From NCBI GenBank assembly GCA_945643635.1, contig CALZFC010000090.1, positions 1,369,001 through 1,433,000 on the forward strand: 64,000 nt of DNA, in the 5' to 3' direction. Numbering within the stretch: the stretch's first letter is position 1; each line of letters starts with the position of its first letter. The notes under the pieces were generated by a model. The model was given only the letters and a program-made list of their open reading frames with translations. It searched no databases and was not told where the DNA came from. Origin of the DNA: Allodiplogaster sudhausi (lineage: Eukaryota; Nematoda; Chromadorea; Rhabditida; Diplogasteridae). A program made the position numbers and the translations under genes. Positions 45,131 through 57,902 of this stretch are shown here, piece by piece.

Positions 45131-45790
45131 GGCGCACACGCTAGAGCGCAATTCATATAATCTACCTCTGGCATATAACTTTGTTTTGAGTACATCTACA
45201 AACTCACAAGTCGTTTGTTTTCTTAAATCATCGACTAGTGTTAACGCACGCTGTTTCTTCTGAAATTATGTCCAACAATTGACAGTCCATCTTGTCACAG
45301 ACTAATCTCAGCCGCTGATTTTCAAATCTCGAAACGAAAATTTGGTAACTCGATAAATAATTTTCCAAAAACCGATGCCGCAGCTCATTGTCAGGTATCA
45401 ATGGCAAATAAAGACGATTCCTTCAACAAGAACACTTCAAACACCACTAGAATTAATTCTAGTGAATTGCCCTCTTTAATCCTTAATAGAAACAAGCGTC
45501 ACACATATGTCCAAGTTCAAGGAGTAATACCGTTAAATGATGGAAAAAAAGATCAATTTATTGCGAGAAGCATAGTTGAACCAACAATTAACAGTAACAA
45601 AAAATACAACAAATTCAGCCAAGGACTTGTGTACCGGTTTAAAAGAAAATATGCACAGTAATGATTTCCATGTCTATTCTTCACAATGCCTATTCCTTTC
45701 AATATCAAAAAAATGGAACATTGCATAGTAAAAAAAAGAGGCAAGACTGGCCCGATATCCACTACTTCATAAAAGTCGGAGGGCTCTAAA
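45131..45790. other. Spacer between M3 and M4
   Basis: No gene. About 45,400-45,790 is the downstream spacer module; 45,131-45,400 resembles the DNA upstream of M2 and, inverted, of P2. Confidence 0.75.
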
Positions 45791-48316
45791 TTACCAGGGC
45801 TCTTCCTTCTTGATTTCTTCCTTTGGCAGTTTTTCTGCCGTATCATCAAAGAAACCAACACTGTAATATTAACTTTGAATAAATATTTAATTTTTTAATG
45901 CTTTTATAAAAATAAAAATTTAACATAGGAGCTAAGAAATATTCTTTTTAGAAACGAACAAAAATAGACTGAGACAGTAAAAGCGTGCCTCGTGACTGCA
46001 ATGAGTGGCGTATCCAGCATGGCTCCCTCCTTGACCTCGTCCTTTGGTGCATTGGGTGTCTCCATGCCCCCCTCGTCGAGGGGTGCTATGTGCACCCCTG
46101 GTGATTCGTGGGGTGATGATACCACCTCCCCCACTTGTTCGACTCCTCCTTCACCAGGATGAATACTGTAGGTCGAAGCAATCTCGGGTATGAATCCGAA
46201 CTTCTCAGCCAGCGAGCGCACCATTGACAGAAAGCATCTTGACTGAAACTGGAGCGTGTTTTTTTTAAAGGAGCCAAACTAACTCAATTTAAATTCGCGC
46301 CTTTTTGCCTGGCACAATGGCCAGAGAGAGAGCATGTGTGATCTAGAGAGAGAGGAAAATTGATATTCATTACCGTAGAGTTTCGTGCTCATTTAAACCA
46401 TTGCAGCAATTTCTATATTGTAAACAGATATGACAAAGAATGTGTTAGAAAAAAATTAATGGACAGAGATAAAAACATATATCAGTGAGTTATAAAAGAT
46501 AAAATGACGCAAAACCTCTCTATCCGGCACAGCTGATAGAGACCGAACAACCCGGTCATTCTTAAACTTGAGATCTTCGGGGCGAAAGTGCCGCAAGCAG
46601 ACTGTCGGGCTAAAACAATTAGTTTGATTAATTAAAATATTGATTATTAACTCAAATGAAAAGCAAACCTCTCTATCAGGAACCGCATTGAAGACGCGGA
46701 AGAATGTGCCGTTGATAAGGCCGAGATCTCGTGGACGGAAATGGCGAACACAGATCAAAGTTCTAAAAGAAAGAAGAAACAATAGAAGAGCGATTGTTGC
46801 ATCATTTTCATTAGATATCTTCTTGTTAGATTTGGAAGTAAAGTAATTTCCTTTTACATTTCATCAGATCTTATGGTTAGCGTTAAAGAAAATTATGAGA
46901 ACGGCTGGGATGGACTGGAAAAATTTAACTTTACATACTTGCTGCAGTGTTGAAATAGAAAGAAAAAGAACTAACGCACCGAAAATTGGTGCGTTTTCAA
47001 ATAGAGAAGAAGAAAAAGACGAAGTAACACACCTGCTATTGCCCATCACCTCCCTAAGCCGACGAAGCTTCTGGTAGTCCGTGGTGATGCTCAACAAATT
47101 GTGCTTGAAATTCACCTACAGAACACTCTTACTGTACAGTAGTCCAAATAACCGCGTACAGTATCCCAGACCTCACAATAACAGTACCTTTCGAGCCATT
47201 TTTGGTCGAGTTGTGCGTTTTCGGTGGGGAAGGGAGTCAGCAGATCGTGAGCTTTCTCACGACACAGAAGGCACGAGAACGTACAGCTGAAGATAAAATA
47301 AAAGGCGTTTCTTGTTCGAGATGAATTAATGTCGTGAATCAAATAAATCACAAACAAATCATTTAAAATTCACCATCATACCCAGGGTTAACGCCGAAGA
47401 GAACAGGCTTGGCACTCGAAATTATCGTATCCCCTGTAAATAGCAAAACTATTAGCACATGCATATATTATTTGCAAGCATTTTTACTGCTTGTAGCTAC
47501 AGTTTTATCAGTTTATAACAGAGATACATACGAGAATAAGCTAGTTTTGATTTCACAAGTATTTAACCATTTGCCGGTTTTTCTTGAGGAAGCAGAACGG
47601 GAGGAAGCATGTTATCGTTCTGAAATAAAGTGAAATTTGATAATAACAAATGTAGAATTTTATTTTTATCATTTGAATCTTTCAGACATTCTAAAATTTC
47701 GTTTTTCAATACACTTGACATCAAATTCATACCAAGCGTGAAGAGGACGCAAAGGACGGCAGCGTATGTCCCCTCTTATCAACGATCTTCCACTCATCAG
47801 GACGGTAAATGAGACTGGTCTGGTGGGCGGGGCTTACAGCAATGGCAGGCTCGACAACGGGCGGGAAACCTCCTAACGTATAGAGAGAGCCCAATGTGGA
47901 CGGCTCTGGTTCTTCGGCCTTCTGCAATATTATTAGTACTTTAATTTATTTGTATTATTAATTTGTCCCCATTATTTCCCAAATACAAGCACATTAGGTA
48001 GTAACGAACATTAGTGGAGCTCGGCGGACGAAACTTTTTGCTCAAACAAAAAAAAACTAACAATTTCACTTGGACGCGGCGAGCAGTGATCTGCCGCCTG
48101 TAGTACCGGCGCCTCTCGTTTCTGCAAGAAAGACGGACTGGACGAGTAGGCGGAGCATAGCGGTTCTGGACGGGTGGGCGAAGCATAGCGAGTCTGGACA
48201 GGCGGGCGGAACAAATAGGGGCTTGCCGGCCTGAGCGGCCTGTTTTTCCTCAGGATGGCCGGGCCGGGCCGGTAGGCGTTCTCGTTAAAGGGCGCATCGT
48301 CCCACGATGACGTCAT
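45791..48316 (-). CDS. THAP gene M4: THAP1 stub and THAP2, shortened
   Basis: Exons: 48062-48316 (E1 read through intron 1 into E2, in frame), 47733-47921, about 47,570-47,621, 47,389-47,437, 47,194-47,287, 47,032-47,088 and 46,673-46,766; then E14 46516-46609, E15 45989-46242 and E16 45791-45860. E9-E13 are absent: intron 8 is joined to intron 13. THAP2 is normal (CLLC, FPTE, KWLER, ICVRHFRP, NAVPD). The E8-E14 join changes frame, so after THAP2 about 15 new residues would be read to a stop in E14. E14 also has an 18-base deletion shared with the second E14 of P2. The product is probably a one-THAP protein. It lacks the full upstream ORF exon and starts 191 bp from P1. Confidence 0.6.
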
Positions 48317-48507
48317 CCTAAAGTAAACAAATAAATAACTGAAGCAAATATTAACGCAAAACGAAAAGAGCTATTGCCATGGAGCGCACGCTAGAGCGCA
48401 ATACGTAAAATCTTCTCTGGCATATAATGAATGTGAAATTTGCATTTGACTTACCTTACTTTTTTACTTTAATGTTTGCTTAGATTATTTCTTTGTTTAC
48501 TTTTAGA
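48317..48507. promoter_or_regulatory. Centre of the divergent THAP array
   Basis: 191 bp between the opposed starts of M4 and P1. The usual 5' exon region is shortened here (only ATGGCAATAGC remains on the M4 side), suggesting a deletion at the palindrome centre. If both genes are expressed, the promoters overlap. Confidence 0.6.
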
Positions 48508-51500
48508 ATGATGCCGTCGTTGACTTCGTTACGTGGTGTCAGGCCATATTTTCGCTTTTGTGTGGCATGCTGTAATTCTGTGCCAGCTGAACGCAGTCAC
48601 TCTTTCACCGAGCGGCGACAACTCCGCGACGCGTGGATCGCGCGGCTTTCCGCAACTGATGCGGAAGCGGAAAGGATAAAGAAGCAGCTATCTACTCGTA
48701 CAAGACCCGCCATCTGCGATGCACACTTTGACGAAGACGCCTACGAACCCGGCACGGCCATTCTGAGGAAAAACGCGCTGCCAATCGGGCCGGCCGGCGT
48801 GGTTAGCTCCGCCCATCCGTCCAGTCTCTATTTGCTCCGCCCACTCGACCAGTCTTTCTGCTGATTACAGCCTTTCTTGCAGAAGCGTGAGGCGTCGGAA
48901 CTGCAGGCGACAAATGACAGCTCACGTCCAACCAAAATTGTTAGTTGTTGTTTTTTTTTTGTTTGAGCAAAGGGTTTCGTTCGCCTAGCTCCACTAATGG
49001 GCAACTCTGTTCGTTACTACCGCACATGCTTGTATTGGGGAATAATGGGATATTAATATAAATTAATAATGCAAAAACTTGTATTAATTAAATTACTTGC
49101 TATATTGCAGAAACTCGAAGAGCCACAGCCTTCCACATCAAGATCTCTCTATCAATCGAAAAATGCTCCGCCCGTATGCGAGCCTCCCTTTGTTTTAGAC
49201 TCCGCACACCCGTGCGCTTCTAAAAGCCGAACTCTTATTAACCGCCCGATTGTCAGGAGGATCGTTATTAAAAGGAGTCATGCGCTGTCCTCCTCTCCGA
49301 GCTCGTCATGCTTGGCACGAGTTTTATTTTTAATGCATTGAAAACGGAAATTTTAGAATGTCTGACAGAGTTATTAATATGCAACAAAACATCAATGGAA
49401 CGCTAAATTTAACGTTATTTCAGAATGGTAACACGGTTCCTCCATCTCTACGTCCTCAAGAAAACCCGGCAGGAGGTTAAATGCTTGTAAAACTTGTTTG
49501 TTCTCTCTAATTGTTGTATTAACTGATAGAACTGAAGCTAATATTTATAAGCACTATAAATGCTTGCATATAATATATATTCATGTGCTAATAGTCTTTC
49601 TATTTACAGGGGATTCGAGAAATTCGAGTGTCAAGCCTGTTTTCTTCGGTGTTAACCATGGGTGCGTGCATTATGACATTGAATAATTAAAACTTCATTA
49701 TGATGTCAAAGAATTTCAAAAGTTTTAATTATTTATTTTCTTGAATGATCTATTTGGAGAAATGAAATCAATCACTTTTTTGCATTAATAATCTTCGCTG
49801 CCATCTCGAATTATGAAAGATCAAATTAATAATAATAAATTCTTTTCAGCTGTGCTTTCTCCTGCCTTCTATGCGCGGAGAATTCTCCTCATCTGCTGAC
49901 TTGCTTCCCAACAGACGAAAAACTCGAGCTTGAAAGGTACTGTATTAGCAGTATGGGATAATGTATGCGGTTGTTTAGGAATACTGTAGACAATCATTTA
50001 TCTGTAGGTAAATTTTGAGCATTGTTTTTTTCAGCATCAGCGCGGACTACTGGCTGCGTGATCGTTTTATGAAGGCTGTTAGAACTGGCACCTATTGTCG
50101 GTGAGTTGCTTCTTTTTCTTTTTTTTCATGAAATGTTGAAGAACATTTTTTTTTCAAATGTAACATTAAGATCTAAAAAAAATGCAAACAACCGATCTTC
50201 TATTATTTTCATTTAGAACTTTGATCTGTGTCCGCCATTTCCGTCCACGAGAGCTCGGCCTTATCAACGGCAGATTCTTCCGCATTTTCAACGCAGTTCC
50301 TGATTCAGAGGTTTGCTTCTGTATAATTTTTTTTTATTTAGTAGATTAAACATGATTTTGAACCATTCCTTATAAATTTTAAAAAAAAAGGTACTTTTCA
50401 GGTGAGATCTATCGAGGTGTGTAAGCGATATATCCGAGAATACGGTTTCCCGGCTCCTTTTGAATTGGTAGATCCTTTTGCTAAGGTCAGATTTTTTTTC
50501 TATTCGTTTTGGTTTGAGAAGGTAGTTTATGATTTTTTTTGCAAATAAGGTTAAAGTTAGATTTCCGTATAGTGTGGAGTATTGTTTTTTTTAATAACAC
50601 ATTCAGAATATTACTGAGCCACCATCGCGTTATCACGCGCAAATTCACCAAAACACAGGTCGGTTTTCCTTCTTTTAATTATGTTACCTTTGATAAAGTA
50701 CATCTTAGCCGTTACTAGCAAATGATAAGGCATTTGTAAGACAACTTGAACTAGGTGCATTAAAAGTAAAACAAAAATTTTTGTTTATAAAAACTTGTTA
50801 TCCAAACATGTTTTTAGATGGCGCTTCCCTGAGCTTCCTTAACTCTCTTTTAATCGATTGGTAAGTTTTGTTTCTTTAATTATTTTTCTGCCTCCTAGAT
50901 TTTAAGATGAATCTATGGTTGAAGTAGTTGTAAAGGATTTTTTGACTGCAATGCAATTTTCGAGTAAGATTAAATGTTCTTTTTTTAAATCAATTTGATA
51001 TATCCGTTAAAAGCTACAATTATTGGTTTGTATTGTCTTCTTTCAGGAGTCAAGCTGATGCAAAGAATGTCAAGATGTACGAATGTGTTATCTGCAAGGA
51101 TCGTGTTCCTGCTACTCATTCGACCGTATTCACTGTTGGAGCCAATCAAGAACTCTGGCTTACAAGGTACCGTTATTTCAACTTGCAAAGAACTTTTATT
51201 CCATCTTATAATTAATCTTTGTTTCAACCTAAAGGGCTTTTTTACTTCTACTTAAATTGTAATCCAAATTACAAAGGATCTTTAATCCACTTACAAAATA
51301 TCTTTATTCTAACTTACAAAGTGCCATTATTCCAATTTATTTACCTATTTCATTACAATTTTATTTATTCGTTTCTCGCTTAAACAAAACGCAGAAAATA
51401 TTTGTTTCTGTTAGGTGTTCTGTCATTACTCTAAATATTTTTTTCCAATTTTTTTCCCATCAATCTAAAACATCCTTTCTAGGCTTTCTAGAGATGAACA

Positions 51501-52474
51501 AGAGCGAAAGCGACTGAAGACGGCGATGTCGAGATTCTCTCAGTGAGTTATAGTCCGTTTCGATTGCGCTATTTCTTGAGTACGGTGTTCTGAATATACT
51601 GGGGTACGGTATTCGGAATATCCGAATTCGATTGGGTTACCATTACTTGAAATAAGGGATCCTGTAACTGTCTGGGTCGAGCCGGGCCTGCTTTTCATTG
51701 AAGACAAATAGTTCGAACTTGTATATCCTGTAGTACTGCTAGATGTATCCGTTGCCTATATTCGTTTTTCAAAGAGTTCACCTTTTTGTTTAAACTGTTA
51801 ATCAAATTAATTATTTAGCCCGACATTCAAAAGTCACCATTTCCTTTGCCTGCGGCACTTTCGCCCTGAGGACCTCGAGTTGAAGAATGGCCGAATTGTT
51901 CGATCTCAAATTGCTGTTCCGGATCGCGAGGTTTTGTATTATTTTATATGTTATATCCCACTGATATGATATATATATATATATATATATCTTTCTTTCT
52001 TTTCGTATGCATTGTTTGCACAAAATTTGTTGCGGTTCCGGTTATTGCGAAAACAGTATTCCCGTTTTAGTCACGATGCTTTCTGTCAATGGTGCGCTCC
52101 CTTGCTGAGAAGCTCGGAATGGCGCCCGAGTTTGCTACGGTCTACTGTAGTCATCCTGGTAAAGGAGATGTACCCCAAGAGCAAGGGAGCATGGACGCAC
52201 CCCCTACATCAGAGCACGAGGTCAAGGAGGGAGCCATGCTGGATACGCCACTCATTGCAGTCACGAGGCACGCTTTTTCTTGTCACGGTCTTTTTCATTC
52301 GTTTCTTTAAAAAACTCTGATCTATCTTAGCCATATTTAATTGGTCTTTTATTATTAAGCGCTTCAAAATTGATTAAAATTGTATTTTGATGCTAATATT
52401 TTAGTGCTCGCTTCACTAATGCCACACCAGCAAAAGTCCCAAAGGAAGAAATCAAGGAGGAACAGTCCTGGTAA
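48508..52474 (+). CDS. THAP gene P1: three-THAP zinc-finger protein, 547 aa
   Basis: Sixteen exons: 48508-48801, 48883-48939, 49111-49314, 49424-49475, 49610-49661, 49850-49936, 50035-50100, 50217-50310, 50402-50485, 50607-50658, 50818-50860, 51047-51166, 51483-51542, 51819-51930, 52071-52267, 52405-52474. The sum, 1,644 nt, is open throughout. THAP1 has CVACC, AWIARL, ICDAHF and NALPI. THAP2 has CLLC and ICVRHFRP with NAVPD, but a 9-base deletion removes the Trp (DEKLELER against QKWLER), a core THAP residue. THAP3 has CVIC, LWLTR, LCLRHFRPEDL and AVPD. The tail is KEEIKEEQSW. Intron 3 starts with GC (TTG|GCACGA) where the other copies have GTATGA, so it may be poorly spliced. The last intron uses the family's GC donor. 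THAP proteins bind DNA; the target is unknown. Confidence 0.8.
51964..51991. repeat. (TA)n microsatellite in intron 14 of P1
   Basis: About 13 TA units. Shorter TA runs lie at the same place in M2 (34,858) and M3 (43,982). Confidence 0.85.
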
Positions 52475-53362
52475 TTTAGAGTCGTCCTGGATTTATGGAG
52501 TAGGAGAGATGGAAATCATGTCTTGTCTCTTTTTTTAACTATACAATTTCCCATCACTTATTATATATTGAAAAGAATAGGCGTTGTGAAGGATAGGCGT
52601 GGAAGTCATTACTGTACATATTTTCTTTAAAACCGGTACACAAGTTCTTGGCTGAATTTATTGTATTTTTTGAACTGTTCCTTTACTTGTTCATACAACT
52701 ATGCTTCTCGCAATAAATTGATTTTTTTCCAACATATATATATATATATATATATATATTACATCTTGAACTTGGGCATGTGGGTGACTCTTGTTTCTAT
52801 AAACGATTAAAGAGGGCAAGTCACTAGAATTAATTCTAGTAGTATTTTGAGCGTTCTTGCTGAAGGTATCGTCTTTATTTACCATTGATTCCTGACAAAG
52901 AACTGCGGCATCGGTTTTTGGAAAATAACTTATCGAGTTACCATGTTTTCGTTTCGAGATTTGAAAATCAGCGGCTGAGATTGGTCTGTGACAAGATGGA
53001 CTGACTGTTGGACATAATTTCGGCAGTTAGGAAAGTTCATCTGTTCATCCGTTCATCTCGTTCATCTATAGGAAAGTTCATCTTACATAAATTTCAAAAA
53101 CGTAAACTAAATTTCAAGATGAACTTTCCTAACTGACCATAATTTCAGAAGAAAAAAGCGTTCATTAACACTAGTCGATGATTTAAGAAAAAGAAACAAC
53201 TTGTGAGTTTGTAGATGTAATCAAGTGGAGAGAGTCATCAGTAGTCGCCTTTCTCTCCCTTAGAGAAAATACAATTTCATTTGTTGCTAGTAGTTTCCGA
53301 TAAGAAAAAAAAAAGTTATTTGCCAGAGGAAAATTTAAGTATTGCGCTCTAGCGTGCGCGCC
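52475..53362. other. Spacer between P1 and P2
   Basis: No gene. It contains an inverted copy of the downstream spacer module (52,475-52,890), a (TA)n run at 52,735-52,760, and a short inverted pair near 53,025-53,130 (AGGAAAGTTCATCTT and AAGATGAACTTTCCT). Confidence 0.75.
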
Positions 53363-53390
53363 ATGGCAATCATTTCTCATTTTAATTACG
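53363..53390 (+). promoter_or_regulatory. Upstream ORF exon of P2
   Basis: Codes MAIISHFNY, then donor GTCAGT in place of GTAAGT. Spliced to the acceptor at 53,523, the frame stops at the ATGA of the P2 start. Confidence 0.55.
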
Positions 53391-53524
53391 GTCAGTAATT
53401 CCTTTCTCTGCTTGAACAGCTGATTGAAGGCGGGATTAAATTCTTTTTCCTTTTTTTAGTTCTTCCTTGTCTTTTTTGGTTTTGCGTTAATGTTTGCTTA
53501 AGTTATTTATTAGTTTACTTCAGG

Positions 53525-56500
53525 ATGACGTCATCCTGGTACGATTCGCCCTTAAACGAGAACGCCTACAGGCCCGGGCCGGCCATCCTGAGGAAAAACA
53601 GGCCGCTCAGGCCGTCAAGCCCCTATTTGATCCGCCCGCCCGTCCAGACTCGCTGTGCTCCACCCACCAGTCCAGATTCGCTTTGCTCCGCCCACCGGTC
53701 TTTTCCGGCCATTGCTGTAAGCCCCGCCCACCCGTCCACTCTCATTTCGAGTCCTGTTAAAAATAAAATTCTACTTTTTATTATCAAATTTAACATTATT
53801 TCAGAACAATAACACGCTTCCTCCCGTTCTGCTTCCTCAAGAAAAACCGGCAAATGGTTAAATTCTTGTGAAATCAAAACTAACTTAATCTCGTATGTAT
53901 CTCTGTTATAAACTGATAAAACTGTAAAATTGCTTGCAAATAATATAGCCATGTGCAAATAGTTTTGTTATTTACAGGGGATGCGATAATTTCGAGTGCC
54001 AAGCCTGTTCTCTTCGGCGTTAACCCTGGGTATGATGGTGAATTTTAATCTCGAACAAGAAACGCGTTCTATTTTATCTTCAGCTGTACGGTCTCGTGCC
54101 TTCTGTGCCCTGAGAAAGCTCACGATCTGCTGACTTGCTTCCCAACCGACGCACAACTAGAGCAAAAATGGCTTGAAAGGTACTGTATTGTGAGGTCTGC
54201 GATACTGTACGTGGTTATTTGTTCTGTAGGTGAATTTTAAGCACAATTATTTCAGCATCAGCACGGACAACCGGCTGCTTTGTCGTTTTAAGGAGGCGAT
54301 GAGGATAGGCGCATATTTTCGGTGAGTTACTTCTTCTCTTTCCTTTTCTCTATTCGAACGCAGTTTTTACCGTCGATTTTAAACGTCCATCCCCGCTGTT
54401 CTCTTTATTTTTTTCTAACAGTAATGAATGTTTAGAAGTTTTTGATAAAATGTAAAAGAAGATTTATTTTATTTCCTAATCTAACAATGAGATCTAATTA
54501 TTATGCAGATCATCTCTTATTTTCTTTCATTTAGAACTTTGATCTGTGTCCGCCATTTCCGCCCACGAGATCTCGGCCTTATCAACGGCACATTCTTTCG
54601 CGTCTTCAACGCGGTTCCTGATAGAGAGGTTTGTTTCTGTAATTTTTTTTATTTATTAGATTAAACATGCTCTTGTATATTTCTTTCAATAAAAACATAT
54701 TTCATAATTAAACAAACATAAATATATGAAACAAAAATTAATAAAGGTAACAAACAACTTTAGTCGTGCCTCTCTAAATCACGAGCTTCCTTGACCTTAT
54801 GCCAGTCAAAAAGGGCGCGAATTCAAACGCAAGTTTTTGGTTCCTTTGAGGTAAGATCTGTCGAGTCGACTAAGCGATTTATCAAAGAGCACAATTTCCC
54901 ATCCTCTGAGGTGGAGCCGATTTCTAAGGTCAGCCGTTTTCTATTCGTTTTGATTTGAACAGGTGATTACTTTTTCTTCGCAGATAAGGTAAAGATATAC
55001 CTCAAATACTGTAAAGTAATATTTACTAGTGTTTTAATTCTAGAATATTTTCAGAAGCTTCCTGGACCGCCACTGCTGCAACGAGAACAAAGCGACGACA
55101 GCACTGGTCGCTGCTTTTCCTTATTTTAATTATAGTACCCTTTATATAATACATTTAAGCCGTTGTTGGCCATGTATTTGGAATTATATTTAGGCATGTA
55201 ATATTTGAAAGAATATGTACACTAGCTACTTAAGAAAAACTAATTTAATTTTTGTTCGTAAAACTTTGTAATCTTAGCGTACTTGTCTTATAGATTATCC
55301 TTCGCTGAACTCCCTTAACTCTGCTGCAAATCTTCCAGTCGATTGGTAAATATTATATTTTTAATTATCTCTCTGTCCCTCAAATTTCAAGATGAATTTA
55401 TGGTAGCAGTAGCTGTAAAAATTTTTTAACTACAATGCAATTTTTGAGTAAGACGAAATTTTGGTTTTTTTTTTCAATTATTTTGAAATATCAGTTGAAT
55501 TACTTTGTATTGTCTTCTTTAGGACTCAAATAAATGATGTAAGTAACGTCAAGATGCAAGAATGCGTTTTCTGCAAAGATCGTTTTCCTGCTAATCATTC
55601 GACCACATTCACTGGTGGAGTCAATCAAGGACTCTGGCTTGCAAGGTGCCGTTATTACAACTTATTTACTAATACTTTCAGTATCATTTTATTTATTTTT
55701 TTATCGCTTTCACACAACACAGAAAATTTCCCCCCTTTCTGTCATTTCTCATTAAAAATATGTCCAATTTTTTTCTTTCCAAGAGTCACAACTTTGTTTC
55801 CAGTCTTTCTCGAGATGAGCGAGAGCGAAAGCGTCTCGAGACAGCAATCGATCTTTCCTACCAGTGAGTTATTATATTCTTTTTGGGTTGCGTTATTTCT
55901 GGAGTACGGAATTCCGAATATGTCTATAGAAGGGTAATCTAAATGTTTCCGGAATTCGGTATTCCGAATTTATTTATTTGCGACTTTATTATCTAGAATC
56001 TCAAACTGATCGAGAATAACAGCTGGTACTGTGTATGATGATCACTTGAATTAGGATTACTGGCATGGTTTGGGCCGGCCCACTGGAGCCGAATTTTCGA
56101 CAGTCGTTGTCTGGACATTACAGAAAATTTTCTAATTTATATCCTATACAGTAGGTTTGTTGTGTGTAGCCGTCAGCTATGGCCTTTTTAAAAGTAGTCA
56201 CGTTTTTGTATATTAATATTCAATTTAACTATTTTAGCCCGACATTCAAAAGTCAACATTTTCTTTGCCTGCGGCACTTTCGCCCTGAGGACCTCGAGTT
56301 GAAGAATGGCCGAGTTGTTCGGTCTCAAAGTGCTGTTCCGGATGGCGAGGTTTTCTATCATTTTTTTCTTTTATATTTCTCTGATGTATATTCTTTTTCC
56401 CTCTGTTAATTTATTTCTTTTTTTTAATACACAGGTAACTCTGTCAACTTTTTTTTTTACAACATTCAAATTACAGAAATTATTTAAAGGAGCCCGAAAC

Positions 56501-57871
56501 TCAGCCGTAATATATTTGAATTTTACTGACAATTGCAGTCGTTTCTCTCTAAATCCCATGCTCTATTAATCATCTGTCAGGCAAAATGGCGCGAATTCAA
56601 GATTGAGTGTCTGGCTCCTTTAACAGTCAAGGCTTCAAAGAAAATTTCCGTTTTTCAGTCAAGATGCTTCCTGTCAATGGTGCGCTCCCTTGCTGAGAAG
56701 CTCGGAATGGCGCCCGAGTTTTCTACGATCTACTGTAGTCATCCTGGTAAAGGAGGAGAACTCCGAGTGGGCGAGGTGGTACCATCACCCCCCGAATCAG
56801 CAGGGGTGCAGATAGCACCACCCCAAGAGCATGGATGCACCCCCTACATCAGAGCACGAGGTCAAGGAGGGAGCCATGCTGGATACGCCACTCATTGCAG
56901 TCACGAGGCACGCTTTTTCTTGTCACGGTCTTTTTCATTCGTTTCTAAAAAAAAAACTCTGATCTATCTTAGCCATATTTAATTGGTCTTTTATTATTAA
57001 GCGCTTCAAAATTGATTAAAATTTTATTTTGATGCTAATATTTTAGTGCTCGCTTCAATGAAGCCTCACCAGCAAAAATTCCAAAGGAAGAAATCAAGGA
57101 GGAACAGTCCTCTTCACGCTTGGTATGATTTTAAATTTTTAGTGTATTGAAAAACGAAATTTTAGAATGTCTGAACGATTCAAATGATAAAAATAAAATT
57201 CTATTTTTTTAAAATTAAATTTTGCATTATTTCAGAACAATAACACGCTTCCTCACGTTCTGCTTCATCAAGAAAAACCGGCAAATAGTTAAATTCTTGT
57301 GAAATCAAAACTAGCTTATTCTCATATGTATCTCTGTTATAAACTGATAACACTATAGCTACGAGCAGTAAAAATGCTTGCAAATAATATATGCATATGC
57401 TAATGGTTTTGTTATTTACAGGGGATACGAGAAATTCGAGCGTCAAGCCTATTCTCTTCGGCGTTTACCCTGGGTATGATGGTGAATTTTAAAGGATTTA
57501 TTTGTGATTAATTTGATGCAAGACGTTAATATTCACAGAACGATGCACGAATGCGTTGTATGCAAAGATCGTGTTCCTGCAGCTCATTCAACCCAATTCA
57601 CTGCTGGAGCCAATCAAGAACTCTGGCTTACAAGGTATTACAACTTACGAAGTATTTTATTGCATCTTACAATATATCTTTATTTCAATTTAAAGGGTTT
57701 TTAAAAATGTATTTTATCTTACAAAGTAGTTTTATTCTAAATTACAAAGTACCTTTATTCCAACTTGCTAACTTATATCAGTTTCATTACAATTTTATTT
57801 CTTCGTTGCTCGCTTAAATAAAACACAGAAACTAGCTCTTTCTGTCAGGGCTCATAAATGTTATTAGTGCT

Positions 57872-57902
<31 letters not shown>

